In this document: positions 48,720 to 60,103 of the stretch, piece after piece
How positions within the stretch are numbered: the stretch's first letter is position 1
Layout: the number at the start of each line of letters is the position of its first letter
Source of the DNA: Acanthacorydalis orientalis
Taxonomy: Eukaryota; Arthropoda; Insecta; Megaloptera; Corydalidae
Direction of reading: 5' to 3'
Length of the DNA: 64,000 nt
Assembly (NCBI GenBank): GCA_034766995.1
Contig: CM068315.1
Coordinates: 16,449,010-16,513,009, forward strand
Translations under genes and position numbers: made by a program
The notes under the pieces: generated by a model
Database searches by the model: none
The model's input: the letters and a program-made list of their open reading frames with translations, nothing else
Told to the model about the DNA's origin: nothing

Positions 48720-49020
48720 TTAATAGTCCTGTAGAGCATGAAACTTTTCGAAACATTCTGGTAAATGTAGAGGTATTTGATATTTTTTATAATTCCAATT
48801 CGTTCCGCTTCTTATATCACTTTTTTGAGCACACGTGACATTTACTTGCTTGATTTTGGTTTTGAACAGTGAAAGGTATATTTTCAAGAAAATATGCCAA
48901 ATTTTTTGCCGAGTTTGTAACCGAGTGGGTACTCACTTTGCGAAGGTCTTCCGTGTGCCGGATAGTCAGGTCGAGACAAATTACATAGAATTTAACATTG
49001 CTAACAACAAACATTCTCAC
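48720..49020 (-). pseudogene. piggyBac transposase C-terminal zinc-binding region, frameshifted
   Basis: The open stretch 49020-48817 ends in an ENIPFTVQNQNQASKCHVCS-type segment, the run-in to the cysteine-rich tail that piggyBac-family transposases use for contacting transposon ends. After a one-base frame change near 48817 it continues with IRSGTNWNYKKYQIPLHLPE, then CFEKFHALQDY and a stop at 48722-48720. The CxxC plus CFExxH arrangement is preserved, although two expected cysteines read as tyrosine (NYKKYQ). No start codon or catalytic part is present; it is a fragment inside the TTAA-bounded element. Confidence 0.78.
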
Positions 49021-49084
49021 TTTCCTACAAATTCAAAACAGATATGTAGCAAGGTTCGTGTCTATAGTTCATACTTTAACATTG

Positions 49085-49086
<2 letters not shown>

Positions 49087-49135
<49 letters not shown>

Positions 49136-49144
49136 ATATATGTG

Positions 49145-49178
<34 letters not shown>

Positions 49179-49179
49179 A
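49087..49179. repeat. TA/TG microsatellite inside the piggyBac element
   Basis: (TA)n followed by TGTGTGTATA and further TA with TATG interruptions. Confidence 0.95.
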
Positions 49180-49359
49180 TTATTTATTCTAACAATTGCT
49201 TTGTAGTTGCACTAAAGCAAATTAAATCTGCGTGCGTCTTAAAAACGTTAATTTTTACAATAGCATAATAAACACAGGACGTATCAGAGACGTTTGTATA
49301 TATCATGGGGTTAACTCTCTAAGAATGATGACATTTCCATCAAAATTAACATAAAAAAC

Positions 49360-49440
49360 AATTAAAAATGATTAATAATGATTTATCGAACTTTTTATCA
49401 GATTGTGAGGTAAAAAGGAATTCATTTTGTAATAGATATT
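49360..49440. repeat. Foldback repeat family F, right-half fragment (copy k)
   Basis: AAATGATTAATAATGATTTA then TCGAACTTTTTATCAGATTG and TGAGGTAAAAAGGAATTCAT follow the family's right arm. The left arm is not recognisable. Confidence 0.4.
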
Positions 49441-51400
49441 AAATTTTTCATAATTCTACAGTTAAAATATTACCTCGTTTAACAAATTCATTTTATCCTT
49501 GGATTATATTGTTTTATCCTGGTATAAAATTATATCTAAATGATCATAATTTAACCTTATAATTATTTCTTCATTCGTAAAACAAACAGAAATACTTGGT
49601 GAAAATTTCACATAAACATAAATTGTTTATATCTTTGTGACAAAAACCTTATCTTTAAAAGTTTTGAGATTGGAAAAGTATGTCATCAGAACTACTAAAA
49701 CAACAAACACATCGATTGTGTATACTAAAATAGATATTTTTCTATGTTTGAAATAGTAGAAATAAAATATCTATTCTATGTATTGTAACTTGACTATTGA
49801 AATAAACATAAAATATGTTTATGGTAAAAGTATTTTATATGCTTCAGTGCATTTATTTTATATAAAGAAATTCATCTTAAAGTAGTTTGTGAATAGCATC
49901 AAATATCAATATATTATTTGAATTGCAGTTTTAAGTTTTAAAAAAGAACTCTAGTGAAAAGTAATTGAATAGAATTGAAAAGAGCTATGTCCTTTTTATC
50001 GAATTAAAATGATATACTTCCCTAGTCATATTTTTTTGGTAAGTTATTTAATCTGGTTATAAGTAAAAAAAAACATTTGTATTTATTTGAACAAAAACAT
50101 CTACTAACTGAATTAATAAAGTTAAAGTTATGTAGTGAATGACAAAACTTCATTCCGCAAACTTGATACTGACAAAGAATTCGCGCAACAGTACTTGCAA
50201 TATAAACAAAAAATGATTCATCAATTATCCGAACCTTCGTCTAAAATAAAAGAGAAATAACTTTAAAAGAAGTAATCAAATATTGCAGGCAAAGACACTA
50301 AGCGATATTTCGCCGTTTCCAAGCATTGAAAAACTTCAATTACAGAACATAAAACTTGATATTTTATTCTTATATATAACGGCACCGACTGCTTTCTTTT
50401 CACAGCCTCAAACGAGATATTCAGTTTCAAATGTCGTTTTCTCAATTTCTCACCCTTTTATCTGTCATACGATATTTTTTCTTCTGCCGTTGTTTAACGC
50501 ACAAAAGCGAAAATTCTATGAAGTAGTACTTTTAAGAATAATGATGCTGACATTTATTTTACTTGACAAAAATATATTACGCTGGAAAGAGGAAACAAAT
50601 TCAATACCGGTTTTATTTATTTATAAAACATATTTAATTCCTTGTCATTCATATATCTTCGTGTACATATATACATAGAAATATGTATATTTGTATATAT
50701 TTGCATACATATTTGAAATTTCAAAAAATATTTATCTCTATATTTAACTCGAATATTGAATTTACTGTTTGAAAACTTTTTTATTTGTTTTATTACGTTT
50801 TAATAATCTCTTGAGTTGGTAATGTATATTAAAAATGTATTAAATTTATAATAACTCTATATTATTATTTGATATTGTAGAAATAATCAGATTTTTTTTT
50901 TCAGATACGCCATCGTATTTATATCATCTTCAATAAATTGTTAAGGTAAGAGATTTTATTTCATTTTTATTATTTATTTTTTGGAGAATACAATTGTCTA
51001 TATGCTCAATTTAACACATTTGTTCATCTTTTCTTTGTTAAATTTTATTCTTTAAATATTACACATTTGAAAATATTTATTCAAATTCGGTCATCCTGAA
51101 ATATAAATGGTTATTATTTTATGTCAACTGAAAGGAATTACATATCGATTCTAGCGTTAGTAACTCTCCAATTCTTGATATGTAAACCATCGTTTAATAT
51201 TCTCACTCGGTTATATCTTTGTTAGTGATATGTATTCTATGATTGCCTACGATAATATTTTCTTACACCAAACATGTATAATCGAACTTTATATAAGACA
51301 TTTTATCCAAAACAGTTTAACTTTTCAAACTGAACAGTTCCATGATCTTCGATAATCAATAATTTTACAATATTAATTTTAATTGCAATATTGTTGAGAT
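49441..51400. other. Non-coding, AT-rich; one long open frame of unknown meaning
   Basis: The plus strand is open over 50283-50678 (131 codons, the longest in the window). It has no ATG at its 5' end, a Ser/Phe/Ile-rich composition and no recognisable domain, so I treat it as chance. 50874-50950 shows CGCCATCG and ATCATCTTCA, loosely like the dispersed 16-mer. Nothing else found. Confidence 0.35.
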
Positions 51401-51592
51401 ACTATGATTAATTCACTTTCACATATGAAAAAAAATATTTCATCCGAAAACAATATAAGATCTTTCTAGTTAGAAATGTTTAATAAATTAATACTGGTTA
51501 TTTTTTCTATCTTATTCGTATTTCAATTATCAATTAATCAGGAAAAAAGTCATTGCTTGTGGGATGAAAAAATAATTCATTTGTGAAAATTA
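51400..51592. repeat. Foldback repeat family F, copy h (interrupted)
   Basis: The left arm is TTAATTCACTTTCACATATG and the right arm is TGCTTGTGGGATGAAAAAAT then AATTCATTTGTGAAAA. The right arm breaks off exactly where the pogo-like element begins. CATTTAATTGC beyond 52887 fits the missing arm end. Confidence 0.65.
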
Positions 51593-52885
51593 CAGTAGAA
51601 CTCTAGTTATCCGGCACAACCCTGTCACGGCTATGGTGGATTATGAAATATCCGGATAATTAGATTGTATGGGTTTCTGTACTGTAACAACTTTTTTCAA
51701 TAAAGTAATGATTTTAAATGTATCATTTAACGAAAACACTGCACGCTTTCATCTTTTAGATTTTTCTGTATCCATTTTACCAAACAAATTTATTAAATCG
51801 CACCAGAAATAATCAACTCAATGGTTAAATGAAGAATGATTAAGAGTGACATCGAAATGTGCTGAAAGTAGGCCAGAAAGTGCCAACAAAAATAACAAAC
51901 AAAATCAATTTAGTCAACGAAAGAATATTTATTTGCATATCTCAATTTCATTCCCTCATAATAAGATTGTTTATGTTAAAACACTAAAAGTTTTTTGTTT
52001 GGTGTGGCATTATAACGTATATATGAGGGTCGCTTCATATCTTTGGTAAATTTCTATCATGTGGCGTCACGATTATCAAGTATTATTTCTCAAATTAGCA
52101 TGGGTGAAAGTTCAGCCAGAAGTGACGCGTTGACAAAGTTCACATTCTACAAATGTTTGAAGCGAACATTGTAGCAGTTGCGGCAAAAATTGAAAAAAAC
52201 AAGCAGATTTTTTACGTTTATTCGTTACCATGGATGATGAAGCATGGATCCACCACTACACTGCAGAGTCGAAGCAGCGGTCAAAATAATGGACACCGAC
52301 TGATGGAAAGGCGCCGAAGAAGGCGAAATGTGTTTTGTCGGCTGGGAAGGGTAATGGCCAATGTTTTTGGGATTTCCAAGAAATCATCCTCATCGGCTAC
52401 TTAACGAAGGTAAAAACGATGATAGGAGCTTATTATGCAACATTATTAAACCGTTTGAAAGAAGAGTTGAAACAAAAACGGTCAAGATTGTTGCACAAAA
52501 AAGTGCTCTTTCACTAGGACAACGCACCGTCGCACAAGTCAACTGTCACAATGAAAAAATTGCACGAATTAGGCTTTGAATTGATTCCTCATCCACCCTA
52601 TTCTCCGGACTTGGCCCCTTACGACGTCTTCCTCTTCCAAAACTTGTAAGTTTGGCTCAGTGAGAAAAAATTCTCGTCGAATGTGGATGTCATCATCGCC
52701 GTCAATGTGTACTTTGCAGACTTGCTGGACTAAGTGTAAAGCCCACAATGGAGACTTTGTTGAAAAATAAAACAGTTTTTTTCCAAAAAATGATGGTAAC
52801 TGGTTTTTTTACCACACTTATCAAATAACCTACGTATATAAATACGTTATAATTATGGGTTTTCCGGGTAATTGTAATTCTACTG
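51593..52885. mobile_element. pogo/Tigger-like MITE, split by a mariner insertion
   Basis: TA at 51591-51592 and 52886-52887 flank inverted ends CAGTAGAACTCTAGTTATCC and, read inwards, CAGTAGAATTACAATTACCC, each followed by a CCGG block. This matches the CAGT...TTATCCGG ends typical of pogo/Tigger elements. About 480 bp belong to the element itself; the rest is the mariner at 52024-52834. No transposase sequence recognised, so non-autonomous. The similarity is to the ends only. Confidence 0.72.
52024..52834 (+). mobile_element. Mariner family B MITE-like derivative, 811 bp, nested
   Basis: TA at 52022-52023 and 52835-52836 flank TGAGGGTCGCTTC and, read inwards, CGTAGGTTATTTGATAAG. The plus strand reads a VAVAAKIEKN segment joined to a degraded FVTMDDE (first aspartate near 52233). 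Then come HYTAESKQRS, YATLLNRLKEELKQKRSR and a broken FHxDN (second aspartate 52518; Gln replaced by a stop). ELGFELIPHPPYSPDLAP follows, with the third aspartate at 52623, 34 residues on. The N-terminal DNA-binding region is deleted as in the 43-kb copy. Frames are fragmented (52153-52404, 52335-52517, 52361-52579). Confidence 0.93.
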
Positions 52886-52887
52886 TA

Positions 52888-53510
52888 CATTTAATTGCAT
52901 ATTTCTATAAGACTGGAAACTGACTTAATAAAATGTATACTATTGGATGAACTCTATTTATTGATGAAAATCTTATGGATTTCAATAAAAATTCATTTTC
53001 TTTTTTGATAATTTGGTACCAGTATTTTGGTAATCGAATCAAATCAAAATCATGTAACTTACTATGTTTCTAAACTTATTAATTATCATTTTTAGATATC
53101 TCTTGTTCTATAGAAATCGATAAGTACTTGTAAATTCGTTTTTTAAAAACCTGTTCCAATTCTAATCTTCAGGTAGATATTTAATGTTATCTCATGCAGA
53201 TCTGTTCAACGAGACCTTGAACTATTCTCTTACGTTCATGACCTATCTAAAAAGATCGGAATTCTAAACCAATCAAGATTTCTATTTCTGGGATTGAAAG
53301 AAGTAATGTACAACAACAATCACATATTAAAGAATTACTTGAAATGTCTAAAATAAATATTAGAACAGTGTATACAAAAATCGTTCATTCTTAAAATCGA
53401 AAAGGATAAGTATATATTTAACATCTATTGTGATCCTTTATTAACTATTTTCAAACTTAAATTGAGAATAAATTAAAATTTCTAACGGGAGTCAAATGAA
53501 TTTTTAAGCA
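52888..53510. other. AT-rich non-coding DNA, nothing recognised
   Basis: No feature supported. Confidence 0.45.
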
Positions 53511-53515
53511 TGAAG

Positions 53516-53543
<28 letters not shown>
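53516..53543. repeat. (TA)n microsatellite with GA-rich tail
   Basis: TA run followed by GGAGAGAAAGAGAAAGAAAA. Confidence 0.95.
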
Positions 53544-53546
<3 letters not shown>

Positions 53547-53589
53547 AGAGAAAGAGAAAGAAAATGAAACAATTTTAAAACATCAGTAG

Positions 53590-53840
53590 ATAACACACCA
53601 GGTAATGTTAAGAGATTAACGACGCCTGTTCTTTGTTGTCGTCGCGAACATACACACCGCCTATTCCTTACATCTGCAAGTTATCGCGCGTTCCGTTTCG
53701 TTTCTGCGATTCCTCTTTCAGCGACGTTCTCTGTACGAAAGCGGACCTAATTTGCACAGTTATTCCCTGGCGAATCGAATGTCATTATCATTGATGAGTT
53801 GGAAATGTCAACGTGGTTCATTTGCCAATCTTCATTATTC
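53590..53840. other. CpG-richer patch, no gene recognised
   Basis: Mixed-composition island (GTCGTCGCGAAC, TATCGCGCGTTCCG). Candidate regulatory sequence. Confidence 0.3.
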
Positions 53841-54992
53841 CTACAGCTTTATTTAATGTTGTCTGTCTGTCGAAAATATATGTTTGAATTTGAATGATGT
53901 GGTAATTATTGGAAATATTTCAATATATAGATTTAACATTTGTCATTTTTATTAACTCGTCGCGATTTGTTTAATATGTTTAGTTTGCATGTCACATCGA
54001 TACAGGATATGATTTAGTATTGACTACTGTAATTTATGTCTGGCACGCGAGACGATTATATATTTTATTTATAATATATGGACGGGTTCGGTGTAAATAA
54101 TTTATTTTTATATCCACTCTCGCTTTTTGTAATTTATTGGAAGTGAAAAATGATATTTACAATAGCAGTACTGTACAGTGTAGCTCGATGTTTTAATTAA
54201 AAACAACTTTCAATATTGTGTTAAAAAATGAATGTCTTGTTTATTTTTCCTAATTAACTCCTTGTGTTTATTTTGTTATACACACAGAATATATATCAGA
54301 AATTTGTATCGTTTTAAAAATAATATATTTGAATAAAGATATGAACTGTAAAGTTAATAAAATTGTTAAATAAATAGAAACACTCTTACTAAATAAACCG
54401 AATGACATTTATTAAAAAAAGATTTATAATAACGTGTTATTGTTTTAAAATCTATCGAATGAAAGTATCCATTTAATTTATAATCAGGAGAATTAATTTA
54501 TTTATATTATGTAAAATAATACTATACATGTTACGAGTATAACATTAAACTGATTTATTTCACATGTACGACCTAGAATAAAATAACGAGAAGAAAAATA
54601 ATAGAAGATAAATTTTATTCCATGTGTTAGTTTCGAAACTGTTGTTTTTAATCAAAACGAACGTTGAAAAAACACCCTCAAATAGATAGTTTTCACTGAA
54701 ACGCAACCCTGGATATTATTATACTTCTTACACAATTGAACCGTTTAAGGCAATTTTTCTAAAAAAAATTTTGTTCGTAACATCTGGCTGATAAGTTTCC
54801 ATGCTAACTAGTTTTTAATGTATATCGGGCAACCAAAAAAATTGTTGGTATAGAAACCGTAACGAGTTTTTTCGCCCTTTAATGTTCTAGTAATTTCTAA
54901 AGTAATTTTAAAATATTTTACAGTTCTATATATTTAATAATATTTATCATAACCATTTATTTAACATCTATGCCATATTGTGTGTATGTATA

Positions 54993-55038
<46 letters not shown>

Positions 55039-55405
55039 GATTTTAAAATGTAGAACAAATTTTAAATTAAATTTTTACTGATTAGTGAAAGAAAAGGATT
55101 CTTATCATAAAACAAATTTTAAACTGTTCTCTTGCACTCGAAATTCATATCTTGAAGGAATGTTTGGTGTAATAACTGTTTCTAGATATGAATTTCTGTA
55201 AGAAATAATGAGCAATTCTATGAATTTATTCATATTATTCGTGTTTTTTTAATAGATAAGTCCATTTTTCAATATTTACATAACAAAATTGTAAAATACA
55301 TATGTTCAATATAAAAAATTATTTTTTTAAAAAAATTCAGAATTGGCGGTTGTTTGAAATTAGATTTAATTTTTTTTTATAAGATTGATTATTTTTAGAA
55401 TAGTT
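53841..55405. other. AT-rich non-coding DNA with a TA/TG microsatellite
   Basis: The microsatellite lies at 54981-55038. Otherwise nothing recognised. Confidence 0.45.
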
Positions 55406-55407
55406 TT

Positions 55408-55500
55408 TTTGTGACTGTGGCTAAATTAACTTTTATAAATTGATTCTTTTCTAAACTATAATCTATAAAATAAATTTCAGAATAGAATTAAATAAGTAAT
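55408..55500. repeat. Foldback repeat family F, left-half fragment (copy l)
   Basis: TGTGACTGTGGCTAAATTAA then TTTTATAAATTGATTC follows the same outer edge as copy a at 6083. The right arm is missing before the mariner MITE at 55563. Confidence 0.5.
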
Positions 55501-55562
55501 TAAACGCTTAATTGATGGCCGAGTAGAATGAAAATACACTATTTCATTCAATATATTTTCTA

Positions 55563-56132
55563 TTAAGTTGATAGAAAAATAATTTTAGTTTATTACCTTC
55601 AAATTCATATAAATTTTAAGCGTTTTTGATTTTTTTAGTTATTTTAAATGGTCCAGAACTGTTGGATAACTAACGTTTAACTTTTGTGCAAGCTTTCGAA
55701 TTGTTGTACGTGGTTCTGATTCGACTAACGTTTTCAGTCGATCGTTATGAACTGAAGAAGGACGCCTAAGATCTCCTTTATCTTCAAGGTTCTCGTCCTC
55801 AGTACGAAATTTTTGGAACAACTTTTGCACTGTACGTTCCTTAATAGTACTCACAATAAAAGTATCGTTTAATTTCGAGCAGTTTTGTTATTTTACCACC
55901 TTTTTTGAACTCATACAAAAATGCTTTTATTTGCTTCTTTTCCATCTTTCATTCAATAGCTCAATTTGAAGCAAAATTAATTACAAACTAAAGTCGATAT
56001 TAACAAAATACACACCGAAAAATGAATTTGAGAATGATATTAACATGAACACGTTGAAATAACACTTTCGATGGAAAAAATAAGGTTAGAATTCACAAAA
56101 CAAAAACTGCAATTATTTTCCTAACAACCTAT
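55563..56132 (-). mobile_element. Mariner family A MITE, copy 3 (570 bp)
   Basis: The ends are TTAAGTTGATAGAAAAATAA and, read inwards, TAGGTTGTTAGGAAAATAAT, with TA at 55561-55562. The minus strand keeps the best open frame of the family (55854-55639): ERTVQKLFQKFRTEDENLED, then NDRLKTLVE, then LAQKLNVSYPTVLDHLK. This is the mariner tandem helix-turn-helix DNA-binding region. Coding stops right after DHLK, where the shared junction leads to the 3' end. No catalytic residues remain. Confidence 0.92.
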
Positions 56133-56189
56133 TGTATAATTGTTGTTAAGTTTGTCAAGAAGAATTCAAAAAGAGTTTAATGTATGAAT

Positions 56190-56440
56190 AGATTAGTGTT
56201 TTCCCAAATGAATTCTTTTTCATTCCACAAATTACAAAAGGAGATTCTGGTCAAAAATGTTTAATACGTTGATCATTTTTACATATTGTGATGGCGATTC
56301 TGTCATTTTCCTAGAGCGAAAGAACAGGTAAATCTGACAGAACGACAATAGGAAATGATTAATTATGATTTATTGAAAATTTTTGAATAGGAATATCTTT
56401 CATGGTTTGTGCGATGAGAAAAAGGTTTATTTTGAATTTA
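56190..56440. repeat. Foldback repeat family F, copy i
   Basis: Left arm TTCCCAAATGAATTCTTTTT then CATTCCACAAATTACAAAAG, inner GGTCAAAAATGTTTAATACG. Right arm TTGAAAATTTTTGAATAGGA, then TTTCATGGTTTGTGCGATGA and GAAAAAGGTTTATTTTGAA. The centre has TTCTGTCATTTTCC and TCTGACAGAACGACA, which also pair loosely. Confidence 0.7.
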
Positions 56441-58372
56441 TTTTTTTTTCTTATTGGATTTTATGTTAGTATTAAAATATCCTATATAAAAGGTTAGAAT
56501 ATTAAAATGTAAAGTAAATAAAATCGTTTATTTTTAAAATATTATTAATAAACAATTATGTACTGGAATCTTTTTGTATTTAAGTGTATTGAATAATTAT
56601 TTTTACCGAAGACGCATCAAAAAAAGATCACTAATGGAATTTTAAACGCAGTCAGTTAAAAATTCCTATTAAATATTACATAAGAGCGATTCGTAAGGAA
56701 TGGACGGGACAACAGTTAATTGCCGTATTAAAGTGAAAACTCACTACGCCGCTATGAAAAATCCCCCTCTTAAGCTTCATTGGAGACTCCTCCACGCTTC
56801 GCTAGGCGTGACACTGCCAACTGCACAGTTTCTATGTGCTATTAAATAAAATCACTTAATGGGTGTTACCTAGCTAATTCAATTTGTTCCCTTTATAATT
56901 GGTTATTATACCGCGTTTTACACGTTTTACCAATTATTCGTTGCAATGTTAATTTTTATTGTTATCGTTATAATTATATAAACTCGTTGTAAAATGTATA
57001 ACAATAATGTAATTCGGATAATTAGTCTTATATGAATTTGTTGGTTTTGTGTATTTAATGATAAGCATGAAAAAATAACGTTTGTAATAAATTTGTTGCT
57101 GAATTATAAGATTATCCTTTTAAATACTTTAATTAGAGATATTTGTAAAATTTATTGGGTAATTTGTTCTATATTATACTTTGTTCATGTTTTTTTATGT
57201 GTATATTATACGTTTAATCAATATATCAATATATTGAATAATATAGATAGTAATTATAATTCAATAATGAATATACAGAAACAGTAACCACAAAAAATCA
57301 TCATCCATTGTTACCATGGAACCTCAGAATCATATTCGATCTGAAATTATTTGACTTTATCGATTATTTATTCATCTTTTTGTAGATATCTGCCTTATTT
57401 AAAGAGGAACTCTGTTAGTATTCAATATTCGATTAATACAAAATGTTATTAACAAAATGTTTGATGAGACAAAGTGGAGTGGTTTAGAGTTTATTCCATA
57501 GAAGAATATTTTTGTGAAGTCTACTAATCGATTAAATTTCACCCTACTTTATCGATGAAGTAGAAATACTGACCAGTGTTTCGTGGAAATACCTGAACCT
57601 CACATTACAATAATCTTTGTTGTGGGTAGAGAATATTATCAATATAGAAAATAATTCTCGCAAGAATCTAAACTTTACAAAGAGAATAATTAAGCATATA
57701 GAATCTATATACTTCGAACACTCGAGATTAAAGTAATAAAACTATAAATTCGACTTTTTGTTTCAACAGATATTTTAAATTAGATGATCCAAATAAAATT
57801 AAATTATTTGATAATGGGAAGGATTTACTCTAAGAAATTAAAAATTGAACCTAAGAAAATGACTTTCACAACTTTTATTCCCACTCGCTTCCCATGTCCA
57901 AAACGTAGTTTTTTCTGATTATTTTTTCAAAAATTAATCATTGATCACCTTATTAAACCTTATTTCGATTTCCATGAAAATCTCAGTATATTCGGATCAA
58001 TTAAGTAGAGAGAAATGTGTATATATTTATTTATCTGGTTTGAGGAGAATAAAAATATTCATAATTAGGATGTGGATTCAGTTACAATTTAAAAAAAAAA
58101 CTAGTGGTGAATAACTTTTGTAGGAAGAATTATCAAGTATAAATATTTAAGTTCGAAATGGATAAACATCTTAATTTTTTAAAAATCTTAATTTTGTTGA
58201 CATAAACAGCATTTCTGCGTATTGCAAACAATTTTCTATAACACGTTATACCTATATGATCTTCCTATAAGATTTTCTGAAGAGTTTTCTAATAGAAACG
58301 CTATTTTTAAGAAGTTTATTTCACAGATGTTAAACTGAGAACTGAATTTTTTTGACATTGCTATTTTTAGTT
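56441..58372. other. Non-coding; mixed patch 56690-56830
   Basis: 56690-56830 is less AT-rich (CTCCTCCACGCTTCGCTAGG) with no recognisable gene. A 64-codon frame at 57093-57287 is low-complexity. 57860-57990 carries a faint foldback-F-like segment. The rest is AT-rich. Confidence 0.35.
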
Positions 58373-59110
58373 ATGGTTCCTTTTGCAACAAAACAAAGCA
58401 TTGAAATAATAAAATTGTATTATGAAAATGGTCGTTGTATAAGAAATACATTTCATAAATTATACGATATTTATTTTCAATATATTCGTCCATCTGGATC
58501 AAAAATTCTTAAATAAATCTTCTTTCTCTAAATAAATTTGAAAAGAATGGATCGGTTAAAGATAAAAAAAAACACTAACACGTATTCGTTGATCCGGTGG
58601 AATCATTGGCCCTTACTTTTTCGAGAATCAGGTTGGTAAAGCGATTACTATGAATGGAGAAAGATACCAAAACAATAACTACTTTTTGTAGACAAAATTG
58701 GTTGATATTTTTTTGGAAAATATGTAGTTTCGGAAGGATGGTACAACAAGCCACACAGCTGGTGAAACAATTGATTTATTGGGGACGAAACTTCCTGGTC
58801 GCGTTATCTCTAGGAATGGATACATTAATTTGCCACCGATTTCCATAGATTTAACACCGTTGGGCTACTTTATTTGGGGTTATATTTAAGTGTAGGTGTA
58901 CACCAATAATTCTAAAACAAGTTCTGACCTAAAAAATGAAATCCTAAGAGCAATTAGTGAGATAAAGCTCCAGTTGTGTAGCGATGTTATTGTAAATTTT
59001 AACAAAATAATAGTTACTTTAAGAAAGCACGCGGCAATCACATACAAGATATTATTTTTTATTTATAAATGGCAAACCTCCAACTATTATCTACAATAAA
59101 GAAACTTGAA
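58373..59110 (+). pseudogene. Tc1/mariner-superfamily transposase remnant, DD41D-type spacing
   Basis: From ATG 58373 the frame reads VPFATKQSIEIIKLYYENGR, the helix-turn-helix start of a transposase often found in ants and aphids. After FEKNGSVKDKK and a deletion the catalytic half follows: GGIIGPYFFENQVGKAITMN (from about 58598), KDGTTSHTAGETIDLL with the second aspartate at 58737-58739, and LPGRVISRNG. SIDLTPLGYFIWGY comes next, then the C-terminal ISEIKLQLCSDVIVNF segment. Codon distance from the aspartate to the residue after TPL is 42, giving DD41D spacing. That final residue is Gly (58863) where related copies have Asp. With the first catalytic block deleted and stops present, it is inactive. 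Terminal repeats were not found. Confidence 0.75.
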
Positions 59111-59480
59111 ATGTCAGTGCAAATTCTATGTTTGTGTATTTCAAATTAAATAAATTGCGTTCTTATTGGAAAATCCTGTACTACACTGATAACAATATCT
59201 GTTTTTTTCATATTACAAATATTTAAGTTGGTGACAAATTTTTGATAATATCTTAAAATTAAAAACTGAAGGAAATCTTTTTTAATAAGAAATGGAAATA
59301 AAAACATCAATTTCGTTTTAATATATAACGAAAATAGATTGATATTACACATAAACGTAAATGTTGACTTTTAATATTTTAACATAAAGGATCACGAGAT
59401 ATTTTATGTTAATGTAAACTCACATGAAAGAATAATTAGATAATTTTAAACAGAAATAACCTGTTTTAAATTAGTTTTTT
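59111..59480. other. AT-rich non-coding DNA, nothing recognised
   Basis: No feature supported. Confidence 0.45.
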
Positions 59481-59482
59481 TT

Positions 59483-59690
59483 TTAGGTCGGTAAAATAAT
59501 TATGGTTGGAAAATAATTGCGGTTTTTATTTCCTGAATTCTAACCTTAACTTTTTTGATGAGTCTCATTTGATCGTTTTCATGTTAGTAACTCTACTGTA
59601 ATGAGACTAATATTTTTTTCTAACTATTGTTATAGATTTTGACTGAGATTAATTTTTAAAATCATTTTGATTTATATAAAAGAGACAATC
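59483..59690. mobile_element. Mariner family A 5'-end fragment (copy 5)
   Basis: TTATGGTTGGAAAATAATTG (from 59499), then CGGTTTTTATT, TTCTAACCTTAACTTTTTTG and CATGTTAGTAAC follow the 5' terminal region of family A. A second end-like motif, TTAGGTCGGTAAAATAATTA, precedes it at 59483. The remainder is too degraded to assign. Confidence 0.55.
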
Positions 59691-60100
59691 TGAAAGATCA
59701 GAAAGGGAAAATAGAATAATTTAAATTATCTCTTTTTACACCTGAGAGAATATTTATATTTTATCTTAACAGTTTTAGTTCTGATGAATCACTCGAGTAT
59801 TTATCTGCCCTAACTATCTTCTGCTTTTTGGGTAGCTTATTAATAAACTCATAAGTTCATATTAGTTTATAGATAAATCTGATGATTACTCACAAACTAT
59901 GGCGGATAAATACTCACCTGATTCAGTATGAAAAAGACCACTAGAACAGTAAAATAATTAATTTATTCATTTCCTGTTAGTATTCGTCTTTTGGATCAGT
60001 TAAGTGTCTGTTATCTGTACTATTATTTTATGTGTACTATTATTTTAATACAATATCCATCCTCAAGTAGATCTACTTATAGAATACACTCTTGTTGAAA
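59691..60100. other. AT-rich non-coding DNA, nothing recognised
   Basis: No feature supported beyond short direct repeats (ATTATTTTA near 60030). Confidence 0.4.
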
Positions 60101-60103
60101 ATA

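Larger units (their letters stand above)
48541..49310 (-). mobile_element. piggyBac-like element, 770 bp, internally deleted
   Basis: TTAA at 48537-48540 and 49311-49314 flank inverted ends CCCCTTGACAAAAG and, read inwards, CCCCATGATATATA. Inside, the minus strand carries the C-terminal part of a piggyBac-type transposase (separate entry). The DDD catalytic domain is gone and a long TA/TG microsatellite occupies part of the interior. TTAA duplication, paired ends and coding similarity all agree. Confidence 0.82.

Noticed and set aside
50283..50678. Longest open frame in the window (131 codons, plus strand)
   Set aside because: No ATG at its start, biased composition, no recognisable domain, and AT-rich surroundings without gene signals.
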